From Treponema vincentii (GTDB taxonomy: Bacteria > Spirochaetota > Spirochaetia > Treponematales > Treponemataceae), in assembly GCF_018336815.1 (NCBI RefSeq), contig NZ_CP050497.1:1488001-1552000 (forward strand): 64,000 nucleotides of DNA, read 5' to 3'. A program made the translations under genes and the position numbers. Under the pieces are notes generated by a model that made no database searches, was not told where the DNA came from, and was given only the letters and a program-made list of their open reading frames with translations. Below, piece after piece: positions 8,649-16,995 of this stretch (the stretch's first letter is position 1; each line of letters begins with the position of its first letter).

Positions 8649-10376
8649 GTGAAAAGATCTCAAACTTTTATTCCCACATTACGGGAAACGCCTGCGGAAG
8701 CAGTTGTTATCAGTCATCAATTATTATTACGCGCCGGAATGATCCGCAGATTGGGCAACGGGCTGTTTAATTATCTGCCGCTCGGTTTACGGGTATTTAG
8801 GAAGGTTGAAAATATCGTACGGGAGGAAATCGACGCTACCGGATGTTTGGAGTGTAAGGCTTCGGTTGTCGCTCCGGGGGAAATTTGGCAGGAATCCAAG
8901 CGTTGGTACACGATGGGGGACGGCCTGTTACGGATGAAGAACCGGCTCGGTCAAGACCTCGTTGTCAGCCCTACAAATGAAGAATCGTTTACCGCCCTTA
9001 TGCGGTACGAGCTCGGTTCGTACAAGGATTATCCGCTTTCGGTGTATCATATCAATACTAAGTATCGTGATGAAATTCGTCCCCGTTACGGATTAATGCG
9101 TGCCCGTGAGTTTACGATGAAAGATGCGTATTCCTTCCACACGAATGCTGAATGTCTGGATAAAACCTACCGTACATTCGGCGAAGCATACGAAAAGATT
9201 TTCCGCCGCTTCGGCCTAAGCATTATTCGGGTGCGGGCGGATTCCGGTTCTATGGGCGGCAGCGGCTCCGAGGAATTTATGGTTGAATCCGCAATCGGGG
9301 ATGACACGCTCATCCTTTGTCCGCAGTGCCGCTATTCGGCAAACGAAGAAAAGGCAGCCTGTGCACCCGATCCCTACACCGAACTTCCCGAAACGTCGGA
9401 AAAATGTACTAAACTGCCGACGCCCGATGCCCGCACAATAGAGGAATTAGTTGCTTTCTTGCATACTTCACCGAAGGCCTTTATCAAAACGTTGATCTAT
9501 CATGTAAAGGATTCCGAGGTTATCGACTCTGAGTTTGTCGCAGTGTGTATCCGCGGCGATTTGGAAGTGAACGAAGCAAAATTGACGGCTGCGCTTAAAG
9601 CGGCGGAGGTTGAACTTGCATCCAATGCGGATGTGGAAGATATTACGGGTACCGTAGTCGGTTTTGCCGGTCCTGTCGGTTTAACCAAGGCTCCCGTATT
9701 GGCTGACGAAAGCGTCATGATGATGCACGATGCCGTCGCAGGTGCATTGGAAAAAGATATGCACTATATTCATGTTGAACCGAAACGGGATTTTACTCCT
9801 GCTTTGGTATGTGATGTCCGCATTGTAAAAGCCGGCGATCTTTGCCCCTTGTGCAAAACGCCGTTTTACAGCAAAAAAGGCAATGAGCTTGGACACATTT
9901 TCAAACTCGGTACAAAATACACCAAGAGTATGAATATGACTTACCTTGACGAAAGCGGTCAACAGCAATATCCTTTAATGGGTTGCTACGGTATCGGCAT
10001 CGACCGTGCTCTGGCATCGATTATCGAAGAGCATCACGACGATAACGGAATTATCTGGCCGATGAGCGTTGCCCCGTATCATGTCGGCATCGTACCGATA
10101 CAGTATGAAGGAACAATGAAAGCCACTGCTGACCGGCTGCACGATGAACTCACAGCTCGTGGGATTGAGGTATTGCTGGATGACCGTGTAGAACGGCCGG
10201 GGGTTAAGTTCAAGGATATGGATTTAATCGGCTTGCCTATCCGGCTTGTTATCAGCGATAAGAAACTGCCTAATATTGAATTTAAGTTCCGTTCGAATAA
10301 AGAGTCGATGAACATACCGCTTGAAGGCATTGTCGATTATGTTGTGCAACGTGTGCAGCGTGAATTAATGCAGTAG
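8649..10376 (+). CDS. proS: Prolyl-tRNA synthetase, bacterial type
   Basis: Charges tRNA-Pro. Class II motifs are plain: TPAEAVVISHQLLLRAGMIRR at the N-terminus, motif 2 around TNEESFTAL and RYRDEIRPRYGLMRAREF, an inserted editing (YbaK-like) domain between about residues 240 and 390, and motif 3 MGCYGIGIDRALASIIE, followed by an anticodon-binding domain. This is the long bacterial ProS with cis-editing. I place the start at GTG 8649 (MKRSQTFIPTLRE), matching the family N-terminus, with GTGAGG five bases before; a GTG at 8637 is in frame and would add four residues. The structured repeat copy 1 sits immediately upstream. Confidence 0.95.
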   Translation: MKRSQTFIPTLRETPAEAVVISHQLLLRAGMIRRLGNGLFNYLPLGLRVFRKVENIVREEIDATGCLECKASVVAPGEIWQESKRWYTMGDGLLRMKNRLGQDLVVSPTNEESFTALMRYELGSYKDYPLSVYHINTKYRDEIRPRYGLMRAREFTMKDAYSFHTNAECLDKTYRTFGEAYEKIFRRFGLSIIRVRADSGSMGGSGSEEFMVESAIGDDTLILCPQCRYSANEEKAACAPDPYTELPETSEKCTKLPTPDARTIEELVAFLHTSPKAFIKTLIYHVKDSEVIDSEFVAVCIRGDLEVNEAKLTAALKAAEVELASNADVEDITGTVVGFAGPVGLTKAPVLADESVMMMHDAVAGALEKDMHYIHVEPKRDFTPALVCDVRIVKAGDLCPLCKTPFYSKKGNELGHIFKLGTKYTKSMNMTYLDESGQQQYPLMGCYGIGIDRALASIIEEHHDDNGIIWPMSVAPYHVGIVPIQYEGTMKATADRLHDELTARGIEVLLDDRVERPGVKFKDMDLIGLPIRLVISDKKLPNIEFKFRSNKESMNIPLEGIVDYVVQRVQRELMQ

Positions 10377-10574
10377 GCATGCGGTGTCTCTCATATCTAA
10401 ACGAATTGAGATAAGAGACAGCCTCATTGGTTTATTGGGACTCGGCCTTAACGTCGGGGTAAGTTTTTACTTTCTACCTCATGTAGGGTTTTTTGCAGGC
10501 GTTACGGATAATATTTCGTTCGTACAGATGTATAATAAACAGTATTATACTAAGGGTACTGTTTCTGATCTTGC

Positions 10575-10603
10575 TTGTTTTTTTACGATTCCTCTCGTAT
10601 ACT
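10575..10603 (+). promoter_or_regulatory. Candidate promoter of maf, leaderless
   Basis: TTGTTT (10575-10580), a 17-base spacer, then TATACT (10598-10603). The maf ATG follows 7 bases after the -10 box, the usual distance to the transcription start, so the mRNA would begin at or next to the start codon. Confidence 0.5.
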
Positions 10604-10610
10604 GTTAGGA

Positions 10611-11195
10611 ATGGAACCCATTATCCTTGCATCCAAATCGCCTCAACGGCAGGATATTTTAAAACATTTGAATATACCATTTATCAGTATCCCGTCGGAG
10701 GCTGATGAAGTTGTCGCCCTTGATCTTTCTCCCGAAAAAGCGGTAGAGCAGATTGCATTGCGGAAGGCAGAGGCGCTGCTTCGCTCTCCGCTCAAAATCA
10801 ATACGCCGTGGATTATCTCTGCCGACACGCTCATTTTTTCTAACGGTACGCCGATGGGAAAACCCGCCAATATTGACGATGCCCGCAAGATGCTGCAATC
10901 GTATTCCAATACTGCGCATAAGGTTATCACGGCGATTTGTTGCTACGACGAAAAATTACAGCACATTTCAACCCGAATCAGCAGTTCGCAGGTGTTTTTT
11001 AAGGCGTTGTCGGAGGCCGAAATCGATTGGTATCTCAGTACGGGAGAGTGGCAAGGCGCTGCCGGAGGCTACCGCATACAGGGAACGGCGGCGTGTTTTA
11101 TTACAAAAATAGAAGGTTCGTACAGCGGAATCGTAGGCTTGCCTATTTATGAGTTATATGATATTTTGACTGAGCACGGCTATAGCTTTACTTAA
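10611..11195 (+). CDS. maf: Maf-family nucleotide pyrophosphatase
   Basis: House-cleaning NTP pyrophosphatase (dTTP/UTP or modified nucleotides). The 194-residue protein starts IILASKSPQRQDIL (the family's LASxSPRR block), has ISADTLIFSNGTPMGKP (the D-T..G..LGKP motif), and a C-terminal GGYRIQGTAACFITKIEGSYSGIVGLP block. The start is ATG 10611, which gives the normal family N-terminus; a longer frame upstream begins with TTG and does not match. The ATG is preceded by a promoter with almost no leader. Confidence 0.93.
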   Translation: MEPIILASKSPQRQDILKHLNIPFISIPSEADEVVALDLSPEKAVEQIALRKAEALLRSPLKINTPWIISADTLIFSNGTPMGKPANIDDARKMLQSYSNTAHKVITAICCYDEKLQHISTRISSSQVFFKALSEAEIDWYLSTGEWQGAAGGYRIQGTAACFITKIEGSYSGIVGLPIYELYDILTEHGYSFT

Positions 11196-11333
11196 AAAAA
11201 TAGCAGCTGTGTAAATATCCTAAAATGCAGTGGGAAACCTCTAAAATCTTACCATATTTTTAGAAACGTTCGGAGTGCATTTTTTAGAGAAATAGAGAAG
11301 GATGGGCTTAAAAAAGCTCGTGAAGGAGTAACC

Positions 11334-12218
11334 ATGGCAGTAGTAACCATGAAAAACCTGCTTGAATCCGGTGTTCACTTCGGACATCAGGTAAAACGCT
11401 GGGATCCGCGGATGAAGAAATACATTTTTGCGGAACGGAACGGTATCCACATTATCGATTTGCAGAAAACCATCACTGCAATCCGCGAGGCATACGAGGC
11501 GGTGCGTAAGACAACCGCAGCAGGAAAATCCGTCTTATTTGTCGGAACTAAAAAACAAGTACAGCAAACCATTGCAAAAGAAGCTGAACGCTGCGGAATG
11601 TTCTATGTTAATAACCGTTGGCTCGGCGGAATGTTGACAAACTTTTCTACCATTAAGAAAAGCCTTGCACGTCTCAAGAAAATCGAAAAAATGGAAAACG
11701 ACGGCACTTTTGACAGCCTTACCAAAAAAGAGGTTGCAGTGCTGCAGAAAGAAAAAGCAAAGCTCGAAAAGAACCTTGGCGGTATCAAAGAGATGAAAGA
11801 CTTGCCGGGCATCATCTTTATCATCGATACGCGGAAAGAGACTATTGCCATCAGCGAAGCGCGCCGCATGGGAATCCCCATTGTTGCAGTTGTCGACACA
11901 AACTGTAACCCCGAAGGGATTGACTATCCGATTCCGGGTAACGACGACGCCATCCGCTCGATTTCTTTATTCACTCAAATTATTGCGAATGCCGTTATCG
12001 AAGCAGATAACGAAAGCGGTCTCAAGATTATCGAAAACTTGCAGGACGGAGACGAGGGATTCAACGATTCCGGTATCGATCCGTATCAAGATCGCGAAGA
12101 TGAAGAAATTACGGATTATTCCAACTATACCCCTTCGGAAAAGAACGAAACTGAAGAAGAAGCGGATGACAGCAGCAGCTCTTTAATCGACGAAGACACG
12201 CTGTACGGCGACCGCTAA
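11334..12218 (+). CDS. rpsB: Ribosomal protein S2
   Basis: Small-subunit protein at the 16S rRNA central body. The opening [22 protein letters not shown] and the [20 protein letters not shown] and [12 protein letters not shown] blocks are diagnostic. The protein is 294 residues, about 50 longer than most S2: an acidic tail rich in Asp, Glu and Ser starts near residue 230 and has no match I know. The ATG at 11334 follows GAAGGAG with a good spacing. First gene of the rpsB-tsf-frr-uppS-cdsA-dxr run. Confidence 0.97.
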   Translation: MAVVTMKNLLESGVHFGHQVKRWDPRMKKYIFAERNGIHIIDLQKTITAIREAYEAVRKTTAAGKSVLFVGTKKQVQQTIAKEAERCGMFYVNNRWLGGMLTNFSTIKKSLARLKKIEKMENDGTFDSLTKKEVAVLQKEKAKLEKNLGGIKEMKDLPGIIFIIDTRKETIAISEARRMGIPIVAVVDTNCNPEGIDYPIPGNDDAIRSISLFTQIIANAVIEADNESGLKIIENLQDGDEGFNDSGIDPYQDREDEEITDYSNYTPSEKNETEEEADDSSSSLIDEDTLYGDR

Positions 12219-12225
12219 AGAATAA

Positions 12226-12257
12226 ACCTGTTCGGAAACTTCCGTTTCTGAATAGGT
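12226..12257. repeat. ACCTGTTC-type hairpin, copy 1
   Basis: Imperfect inverted repeat ACCTGTTCGGAAAC / GTTTCTGAATAGGT in the rpsB-tsf gap. The same palindrome occurs at 15358-15387 (perfect) and 53715-53746. On the minus strand the centre reads ACGGAAG, the same loop seen in the hairpin arrays elsewhere in the window. Confidence 0.6.
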
Positions 12258-12340
12258 TACCTTGTAAAACTTGCCGCTGAACGGTGTGTATGCTTTCAGC
12301 GGTATCTTACCATGCACAAAGATTGAGGGAGAAATTAATT

Positions 12341-13177
12341 ATGGAAATAAAAGCATCTGATGTAAAGGCGCTGCGCGAAAAGACCGGCGCCGGTATGATG
12401 GAATGTAAAAAAGCTTTGCAGGAATGTAACGGCGACGCAAAAGAAGCGGAAAAATACTTAAAAGAAAAAGGCCTTGCCGCTGTTGAAAAGCGTGCGAGCC
12501 GCGCGACCAGCGAAGGTATCATCGTTGTTAAAACCGCCGATTCTAAAGCGGTGATGGCGGAATTAACCTGCGAGACCGACTTTGTTGCAAAAAATGCCGA
12601 TTTTATCGCAGTGGGCGATAAAATTGCAGAGACTGCTCTTGCAAAAGGCTATACCGATGTTCAACAAGAATTGAGCGATATGGTACTCGACCTTGCAACC
12701 CGCGTTCGCGAGAATATGGGTCTGCGGCGCTTAACTGCCGTACAAGCGGGCAGCGACGAATACATTGCACACTACGTCCACTCCGACAAAAAAACCGGCG
12801 TTATCGTCGTATTGAAATCCGATAAGCCCGCTGTATTTGCCGAGAAAGCATTCAAGGACTTTGCGTATGACTGCTGTCTCCACGCAGCAGCATTTACCCC
12901 GCTCTATGTAAAGAAAGAAGATGTCGATGCTGCCTATATCGACGAGCAGCTTGAAGTATTCCGCGGACAGGTTGCCGAATTGCAGAAGCCCGATAACGTA
13001 AAAGAAGGCATCGTAAAAGGAAAGCTCAATAAGCATTTAGCCGAAATCTGCTTCCTTGAGCAAGCCTTTGTTAAGGATGACAAGGTATCCGTAGCGGCAA
13101 AGATGAAAGAAGTAGGAAAGCAGCTCGGTGCGAATATCAGTCTTTCAAAGCTTGTGCTGTGGCAGCTTGGTCAATAG
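12341..13177 (+). CDS. tsf: Elongation factor Ts
   Basis: Nucleotide exchange factor for EF-Tu. The N-terminal block IKASDVKALREKTGAGMMECKKAL, the TDFVAKNADF motif of the core domain and C-terminal segments give a clear call. I start at ATG 12341 (MEIKASDV), with GAGGGAG 11 bases upstream, giving 278 residues; an upstream in-frame ATG at 12284 would add 19 non-family residues. It follows rpsB after about 120 bases that include a palindrome and precedes frr by 9 bases. Confidence 0.96.
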   Translation: MEIKASDVKALREKTGAGMMECKKALQECNGDAKEAEKYLKEKGLAAVEKRASRATSEGIIVVKTADSKAVMAELTCETDFVAKNADFIAVGDKIAETALAKGYTDVQQELSDMVLDLATRVRENMGLRRLTAVQAGSDEYIAHYVHSDKKTGVIVVLKSDKPAVFAEKAFKDFAYDCCLHAAAFTPLYVKKEDVDAAYIDEQLEVFRGQVAELQKPDNVKEGIVKGKLNKHLAEICFLEQAFVKDDKVSVAAKMKEVGKQLGANISLSKLVLWQLGQ

Positions 13178-13186
13178 AGGGCGGAT

Positions 13187-13741
13187 ATGAGCGATATTCA
13201 TAGTGTCTATGAAGACAAAATGAAGAAGTCGATTGCGGCGTTGAAAGATGAATTTAACGGGCTTAGGACAGGCCGTGCTTCCGCTTCTTTGTTTGATAAA
13301 ATACGGGTGGATAGCTATGGGCAGCCGACGCCGCTCAATCAAGTGGCGACCATTTCTATTCCGGAAGCTCGCTTAGTGGTTATTCAGCCGTGGGATAAAT
13401 CGTTATTGGGAGAAATCGAAAAAGCCATCCTTAAATCGGAGCTTTCGTTAAACCCTGCCAATGACGGTAAACTTATCCGTATCGCAATTCCGCCGCTTAC
13501 CGAAGAACGCCGAAAGGAGCTCGCAAAACAAGCGAAAAACTTTGCAGAGCAGTGCCGCGTTGCAATCCGCAATATTCGGCGCGATGGAATTGATGATGCA
13601 AAAAAACAGCAAAAAGAGGGACTTTTAAGTGAAGATGCGTTAAAGGCAGCCGAAGAAAAGTTCCAAAAAGCAACGGACGCTCATATCAGCGATATCAATA
13701 AGCTCCTTGCTGAAAAAGAAAAAGAGATTATGGAAGGTTAA
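13187..13741 (+). CDS. frr: Ribosome recycling factor
   Basis: Splits the post-termination ribosome together with EF-G. The 184-residue length and the blocks LRTGRASASLFDKIRVDSYG, TPLNQVATISIPEARLVVIQPWD and PPLTEERRKELAKQAK are canonical. It starts 9 bases after tsf. Its stop TAA shares one base with the uppS ATG, so the two genes are translationally coupled. In most bacteria pyrH lies between tsf and frr; here it is absent from this position. Confidence 0.97.
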   Translation: MSDIHSVYEDKMKKSIAALKDEFNGLRTGRASASLFDKIRVDSYGQPTPLNQVATISIPEARLVVIQPWDKSLLGEIEKAILKSELSLNPANDGKLIRIAIPPLTEERRKELAKQAKNFAEQCRVAIRNIRRDGIDDAKKQQKEGLLSEDALKAAEEKFQKATDAHISDINKLLAEKEKEIMEG

Positions 13742-14421
13742 TGATAGTGCAGCATATTGCCGTCATCATGGACGGCAACGGGCGATGGGCCGAGCAGCGG
13801 GGATTAGCTCGTACAAAAGGACATCAAGAAGGACTGGAAGCGGCAAAGCGAATTGTCAAGGCTGTCTCAGATTTACATATACCATACATCACTCTGTATG
13901 TGTTTTCGACGGAAAACTGGAAACGCACGGAGGAAGAAGTCGGTTTTTTGATGGGTCTTATTCAACAACATCTGCGTGCGGAACTCGCCTTTTATGCTGC
14001 GAACAATATTAAGGTACGGCATATCGGCAATGCGACAGCATTGCCGCGTGCAATTCAAGCGGATATTGCCGATATAATGAAAAAAACGGAACACTATACG
14101 GGAACAACCATGCAACTTGCCATTAACTATGGTGGTAAGGATGAAATTATTCGTGCAATAAAAAAGCTGAGCGGCGAACAGCTTGAAGCGCTTACGGAAG
14201 ATACCTTTGAACAGTTGCTCGACACGGCAGGAGTTCCGCCTGTTGATTTTGTTATCCGTACCGGCGGGGAAAAGCGTTTAAGTAATTTCTTATTATGGCA
14301 AACCGCGTATGCCGAATTTTACGGTTCGGATGTCTTGTGGCCGGATTTTACACCCACTCATCTGCAGGAAGCATTAGACGCTTACGGTAAACGCACACGA
14401 CGCTTCGGAAGGATCGTATGA
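13741..14421 (+). CDS. uppS: Undecaprenyl diphosphate synthase
   Basis: cis-Prenyltransferase that makes the C55 lipid carrier for cell-wall synthesis. The 226-residue protein has HIAVIMDGNGRWAEQRG (with the catalytic Asp), TLYVFSTENWKR, and the C-terminal DFVIRTGGEKRLSNFLLWQTAYAEFYG block. It overlaps frr by one base and cdsA by four (ATGA), so frr, uppS and cdsA are coupled. Confidence 0.97.
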   Translation: MIVQHIAVIMDGNGRWAEQRGLARTKGHQEGLEAAKRIVKAVSDLHIPYITLYVFSTENWKRTEEEVGFLMGLIQQHLRAELAFYAANNIKVRHIGNATALPRAIQADIADIMKKTEHYTGTTMQLAINYGGKDEIIRAIKKLSGEQLEALTEDTFEQLLDTAGVPPVDFVIRTGGEKRLSNFLLWQTAYAEFYGSDVLWPDFTPTHLQEALDAYGKRTRRFGRIV

Positions 14422-15266
14422 AAAAGATTATTGAACGGATAATAATGTTTGTCGTCGGCTTGCCTCTTGTAATCAGTTCGGTATATTTTTTGCCGTATCA
14501 ACATTTTTTGATATTACATCTCGAAATATTTGCTGTTACCGCTCTTTCAATCATAGAAATTCGCACCATGTTTTCCCGAAAAATTGCCGTCTATTCTACA
14601 CCAATTGTCTTATTAGCCGGTATGATTATCCCAGTGGCTGTATATCTGTTTATGTTTGGACTTTTTTCTCGTGTCGAGATGGTCTTGATCGGCATCGGTG
14701 CGCTCTATTTTATCTTCTTTGTTGAAGCTTTTTATTCGTTTTCAAAACCGTTTGAAAAAAGTATCCAACGGGTTTGTTCAGCCGTATTTATGATTTTTTA
14801 CCCGGGATTTTTGATCGTATTCCTTTCCGCTATGACGCGCTGGACATCAGCTTCGAATATTATCGCCGTATTTTTATTGATGGTTTTTTCTTGTGATTCG
14901 CTTGCATGGCTTTTCGGTGTGTTGTTCGGGAAGGGAAACCGCGGCTTTGTACCGGCGAGTCCGAATAAAAGCATCGTCGGCTTTATCGGTGGACTCATCG
15001 CCTCAACTGCTGTCGGCTTTCTTGCTTTTAAATTGTTCCCTGCCGACTTTGGAAAGAGTTTGAGCGGCTCTTTAATAACGGGTTTTTGTACCGGAGTAGC
15101 CGCCATCATCGGAGATCTTATCGAATCCATTTTTAAACGTTCCGCTGAGGTAAAAGATTCAGGAGCGCTCATACTCGGGCGCGGTGGTATTCTCGATAGT
15201 ATTGATTCTATTCTACTTGCTGCTCCGATATTCTACCTTTGCTATCGATTTTTCGTTGGGATATAA
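14418..15266 (+). CDS. cdsA: Phosphatidate cytidylyltransferase
   Basis: Makes CDP-diacylglycerol, the precursor of anionic phospholipids and phosphatidylethanolamine. The 282-residue protein has about seven to eight membrane helices and the family's C-terminal signature: CDSLAWLFGVLFGKGNRG earlier and then a KRSAEVKDSGALILGRGGILDSIDS block that matches the S..KR..x.KD.....PGHGGxLDRxDs pattern, with GRGG in place of GHGG. It overlaps uppS by four bases. Confidence 0.94.
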   Translation: MKKIIERIIMFVVGLPLVISSVYFLPYQHFLILHLEIFAVTALSIIEIRTMFSRKIAVYSTPIVLLAGMIIPVAVYLFMFGLFSRVEMVLIGIGALYFIFFVEAFYSFSKPFEKSIQRVCSAVFMIFYPGFLIVFLSAMTRWTSASNIIAVFLLMVFSCDSLAWLFGVLFGKGNRGFVPASPNKSIVGFIGGLIASTAVGFLAFKLFPADFGKSLSGSLITGFCTGVAAIIGDLIESIFKRSAEVKDSGALILGRGGILDSIDSILLAAPIFYLCYRFFVGI

Positions 15267-15268
15267 TA

Positions 15269-15301
15269 GACCTATTCGATAACTGCGTCTTCGAATAGGT
15301 C
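15269..15301. repeat. Perfect 11-bp inverted repeat after cdsA
   Basis: GACCTATTCGA and TCGAATAGGTC separated by 11 bases. No T run follows, so it is not a typical intrinsic terminator. Confidence 0.5.
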
Positions 15302-15357
15302 GACGAGTTCTAAATCGCACGAATAGCACGATGCAAGAACATCTCATTTCAAGGTAT

Positions 15358-15387
15358 CCTGTTCGGAAACGGAAGTTTCCGAACAGG
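15358..15387. repeat. ACCTGTTC-type hairpin, copy 2 (perfect)
   Basis: Arms CCTGTTCGGAAAC and GTTTCCGAACAGG (13 bp, perfect) around GGAA, in the cdsA-dxr gap. Related copies are at 12226-12257 and 53715-53746. Confidence 0.7.
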
Positions 15388-15458
15388 TTGAATACTCGTC
15401 GGGCATCTCGAAAAAGCAACCATCTGTTTTTAGATGTCTCATTATATAGGGTGGAATA

Positions 15459-16583
15459 ATGAAAAAGATAATTGTGCTTGGGGCAAGCGGAACAATCGGA
15501 CAAAATGCTATCGATATTATACGCAAGTTTCCGGATCGTTTTGAACTTGTCGGCGTTTCCGTACACACGAAGACCGATGTATTGGATGCCTTATGTACCG
15601 AATTTCATTTTCAGGATTTTGCGGTAACGGATTCTGCCGCAGCCGCAAACTATGATACAAAACATCAGAGCCTTGAACAGTTTCTCACTGAAACGCCCGC
15701 CGATATTGTCGTGAACGGTATTGCGGGGGCGGCGGGATTACCGGCATCCCTCATTGCGGTTCGGACTCATCGAACACTCGCGCTTGCGAATAAAGAAAGC
15801 ATTGTGATGGCGGGGCGCCTTTTGCAGAAAGAAGCCGAGAAGTATCATTCCCTTATTATTCCGGTAGATTCCGAGCATTCAGCCATTTACCGCTTAATAC
15901 AAGCGCACGGGCGGGAGGCTATTGAACGCTTGATCATTACCGCTTCTGGCGGCCCGTTCAGAACATGGACGAGGAAGCGTATTCAAGAAGCAACCTTGCA
16001 GGACGCGCTTAAACACCCGACGTGGGCGATGGGGGCTAAGATCACCATCGATTCCGCCTCCCTTGCCAATAAGGCTTTGGAAGTAATCGAAGCAGTGCAT
16101 CTTTTTGATATGGATGCCGACCGTATTACCGTTGCGGTGCATCCGACGAGTATTGTGCATTCGCTGGTGCAGCTTACCGGCGGCGAAGTGTATGCGCAGC
16201 TTTCTCCGCCCGATATGCGAAACCCTATTTTTGCTGCGCTCAGCTATCCTGAAGAGCCGCCGCCCTATCTTGCGCCGCTCGATTTTACCAAGCCTTTAGA
16301 CCTGCACTTCGAGCCGCCGCGGACGGAGGATTTTCCGATGCTATCGCTCGGGTTTACCGCCGCCCGTAAAAAGGCCGGGTACCCGATCGCATTCAACGCC
16401 GCCAATGAACAGGCCGTCGCGGCGTTTTTGCGCAATCAAATCCGGTTTGTGCATTTAGCGGAGATTACCGCACAGGTGATGCAGGAAGATTGGAGCGCCG
16501 CGCCGAAGGATATAACGGAGGTTATGCGCATTGACGAATCCGCCCGCCGCCGCGCAGACGCCATTATCACGCATGTAATGTAA
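15459..16583 (+). CDS. dxr: 1-deoxy-D-xylulose-5-phosphate reductoisomerase
   Basis: Second step of the MEP isoprenoid pathway, NADPH-dependent. The 374-residue protein has the Rossmann start IIVLGASGTIGQNAIDII, LANKESIVMAG, the metal site PVDSEHSAIYRLI, ASGGPFRTW, and the HPTWAMGAKITIDSASLANKALE block. Supplies precursors that uppS, two genes upstream, uses. In many bacteria dxr is followed by rseP; here a 4.8-kb insertion with two DUF262 genes separates them. The ATG at 15459 has GGGTGGAATA before it. Confidence 0.97.
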   Translation: MKKIIVLGASGTIGQNAIDIIRKFPDRFELVGVSVHTKTDVLDALCTEFHFQDFAVTDSAAAANYDTKHQSLEQFLTETPADIVVNGIAGAAGLPASLIAVRTHRTLALANKESIVMAGRLLQKEAEKYHSLIIPVDSEHSAIYRLIQAHGREAIERLIITASGGPFRTWTRKRIQEATLQDALKHPTWAMGAKITIDSASLANKALEVIEAVHLFDMDADRITVAVHPTSIVHSLVQLTGGEVYAQLSPPDMRNPIFAALSYPEEPPPYLAPLDFTKPLDLHFEPPRTEDFPMLSLGFTAARKKAGYPIAFNAANEQAVAAFLRNQIRFVHLAEITAQVMQEDWSAAPKDITEVMRIDESARRRADAIITHVM

Positions 16584-16599
16584 GAATACAAGGCAACCA

Positions 16600-16960
16600 T
16601 ACGGAAATAATTCAAGTGTTTACCTACATTGCATATGCCGGAGAAAAATAGTGTCGATAGGGTGCCCGTCAAACTCTATGCGGAAATAGCGAGGATAGGC
16701 ATTGTTGATTTTATCATTTCCCCATTTTTCTTTTTTAACGGTAATCCCCTCGTGTTCTAAATTCCTTAATACATCAAAAGCCTTTCACCCAATGAAACAA
16801 CAGTATTCGGTTTGAGTATTTTTATCGTTTCTAAAATGATGTTCCAGCCTGCTTCAAAATCAGAATTGTCGGAGCGTTCTTCGCTTGCATTATAAGATTT
16901 CCAGTGAGATCGTCTCTATTTGTTACACCGAGGATAATTTCGGTAGTGTGTTGAAAATGG
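16600..16960 (-). pseudogene. Remnant of an unidentified gene
   Basis: The dxr-DUF262 gap is not empty: on the minus strand two neighbouring frames read as one protein, about SHWKSYNASEERSDNSDF.., NIILETIKILKPNTVVSLGE, then KAFDVLRNLEHEGITVKKEK and NDKINNAYPRYFRIEFDG. The change of frame falls near 16785, at a GAAAGG where GAAAAGG would restore it, and the product stops about 25 residues after the last block. Both ends look truncated. I do not recognise the family. It marks the left edge of the block inserted between dxr and rseP. Confidence 0.5.
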
Positions 16961-16979
16961 AATAGCAGTGTGGTAGGAT
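16951..16979 (+). promoter_or_regulatory. Candidate promoter of the DUF262 pair
   Basis: TTGAAA (16951-16956), 17-base spacer, TAGGAT (16974-16979), ending 16 bases before the ATG at 16996. Both boxes deviate from consensus by one or two bases. Confidence 0.4.
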
Positions 16980-16995
16980 AAAGATAGGTGTGGAT

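Noticed and set aside
10384..10608. A 74-residue open frame after proS
   Set aside because: It lies across the maf promoter, has no family match and no ribosome site; the region also contains a GTCTCT..AGAGAC inverted repeat.
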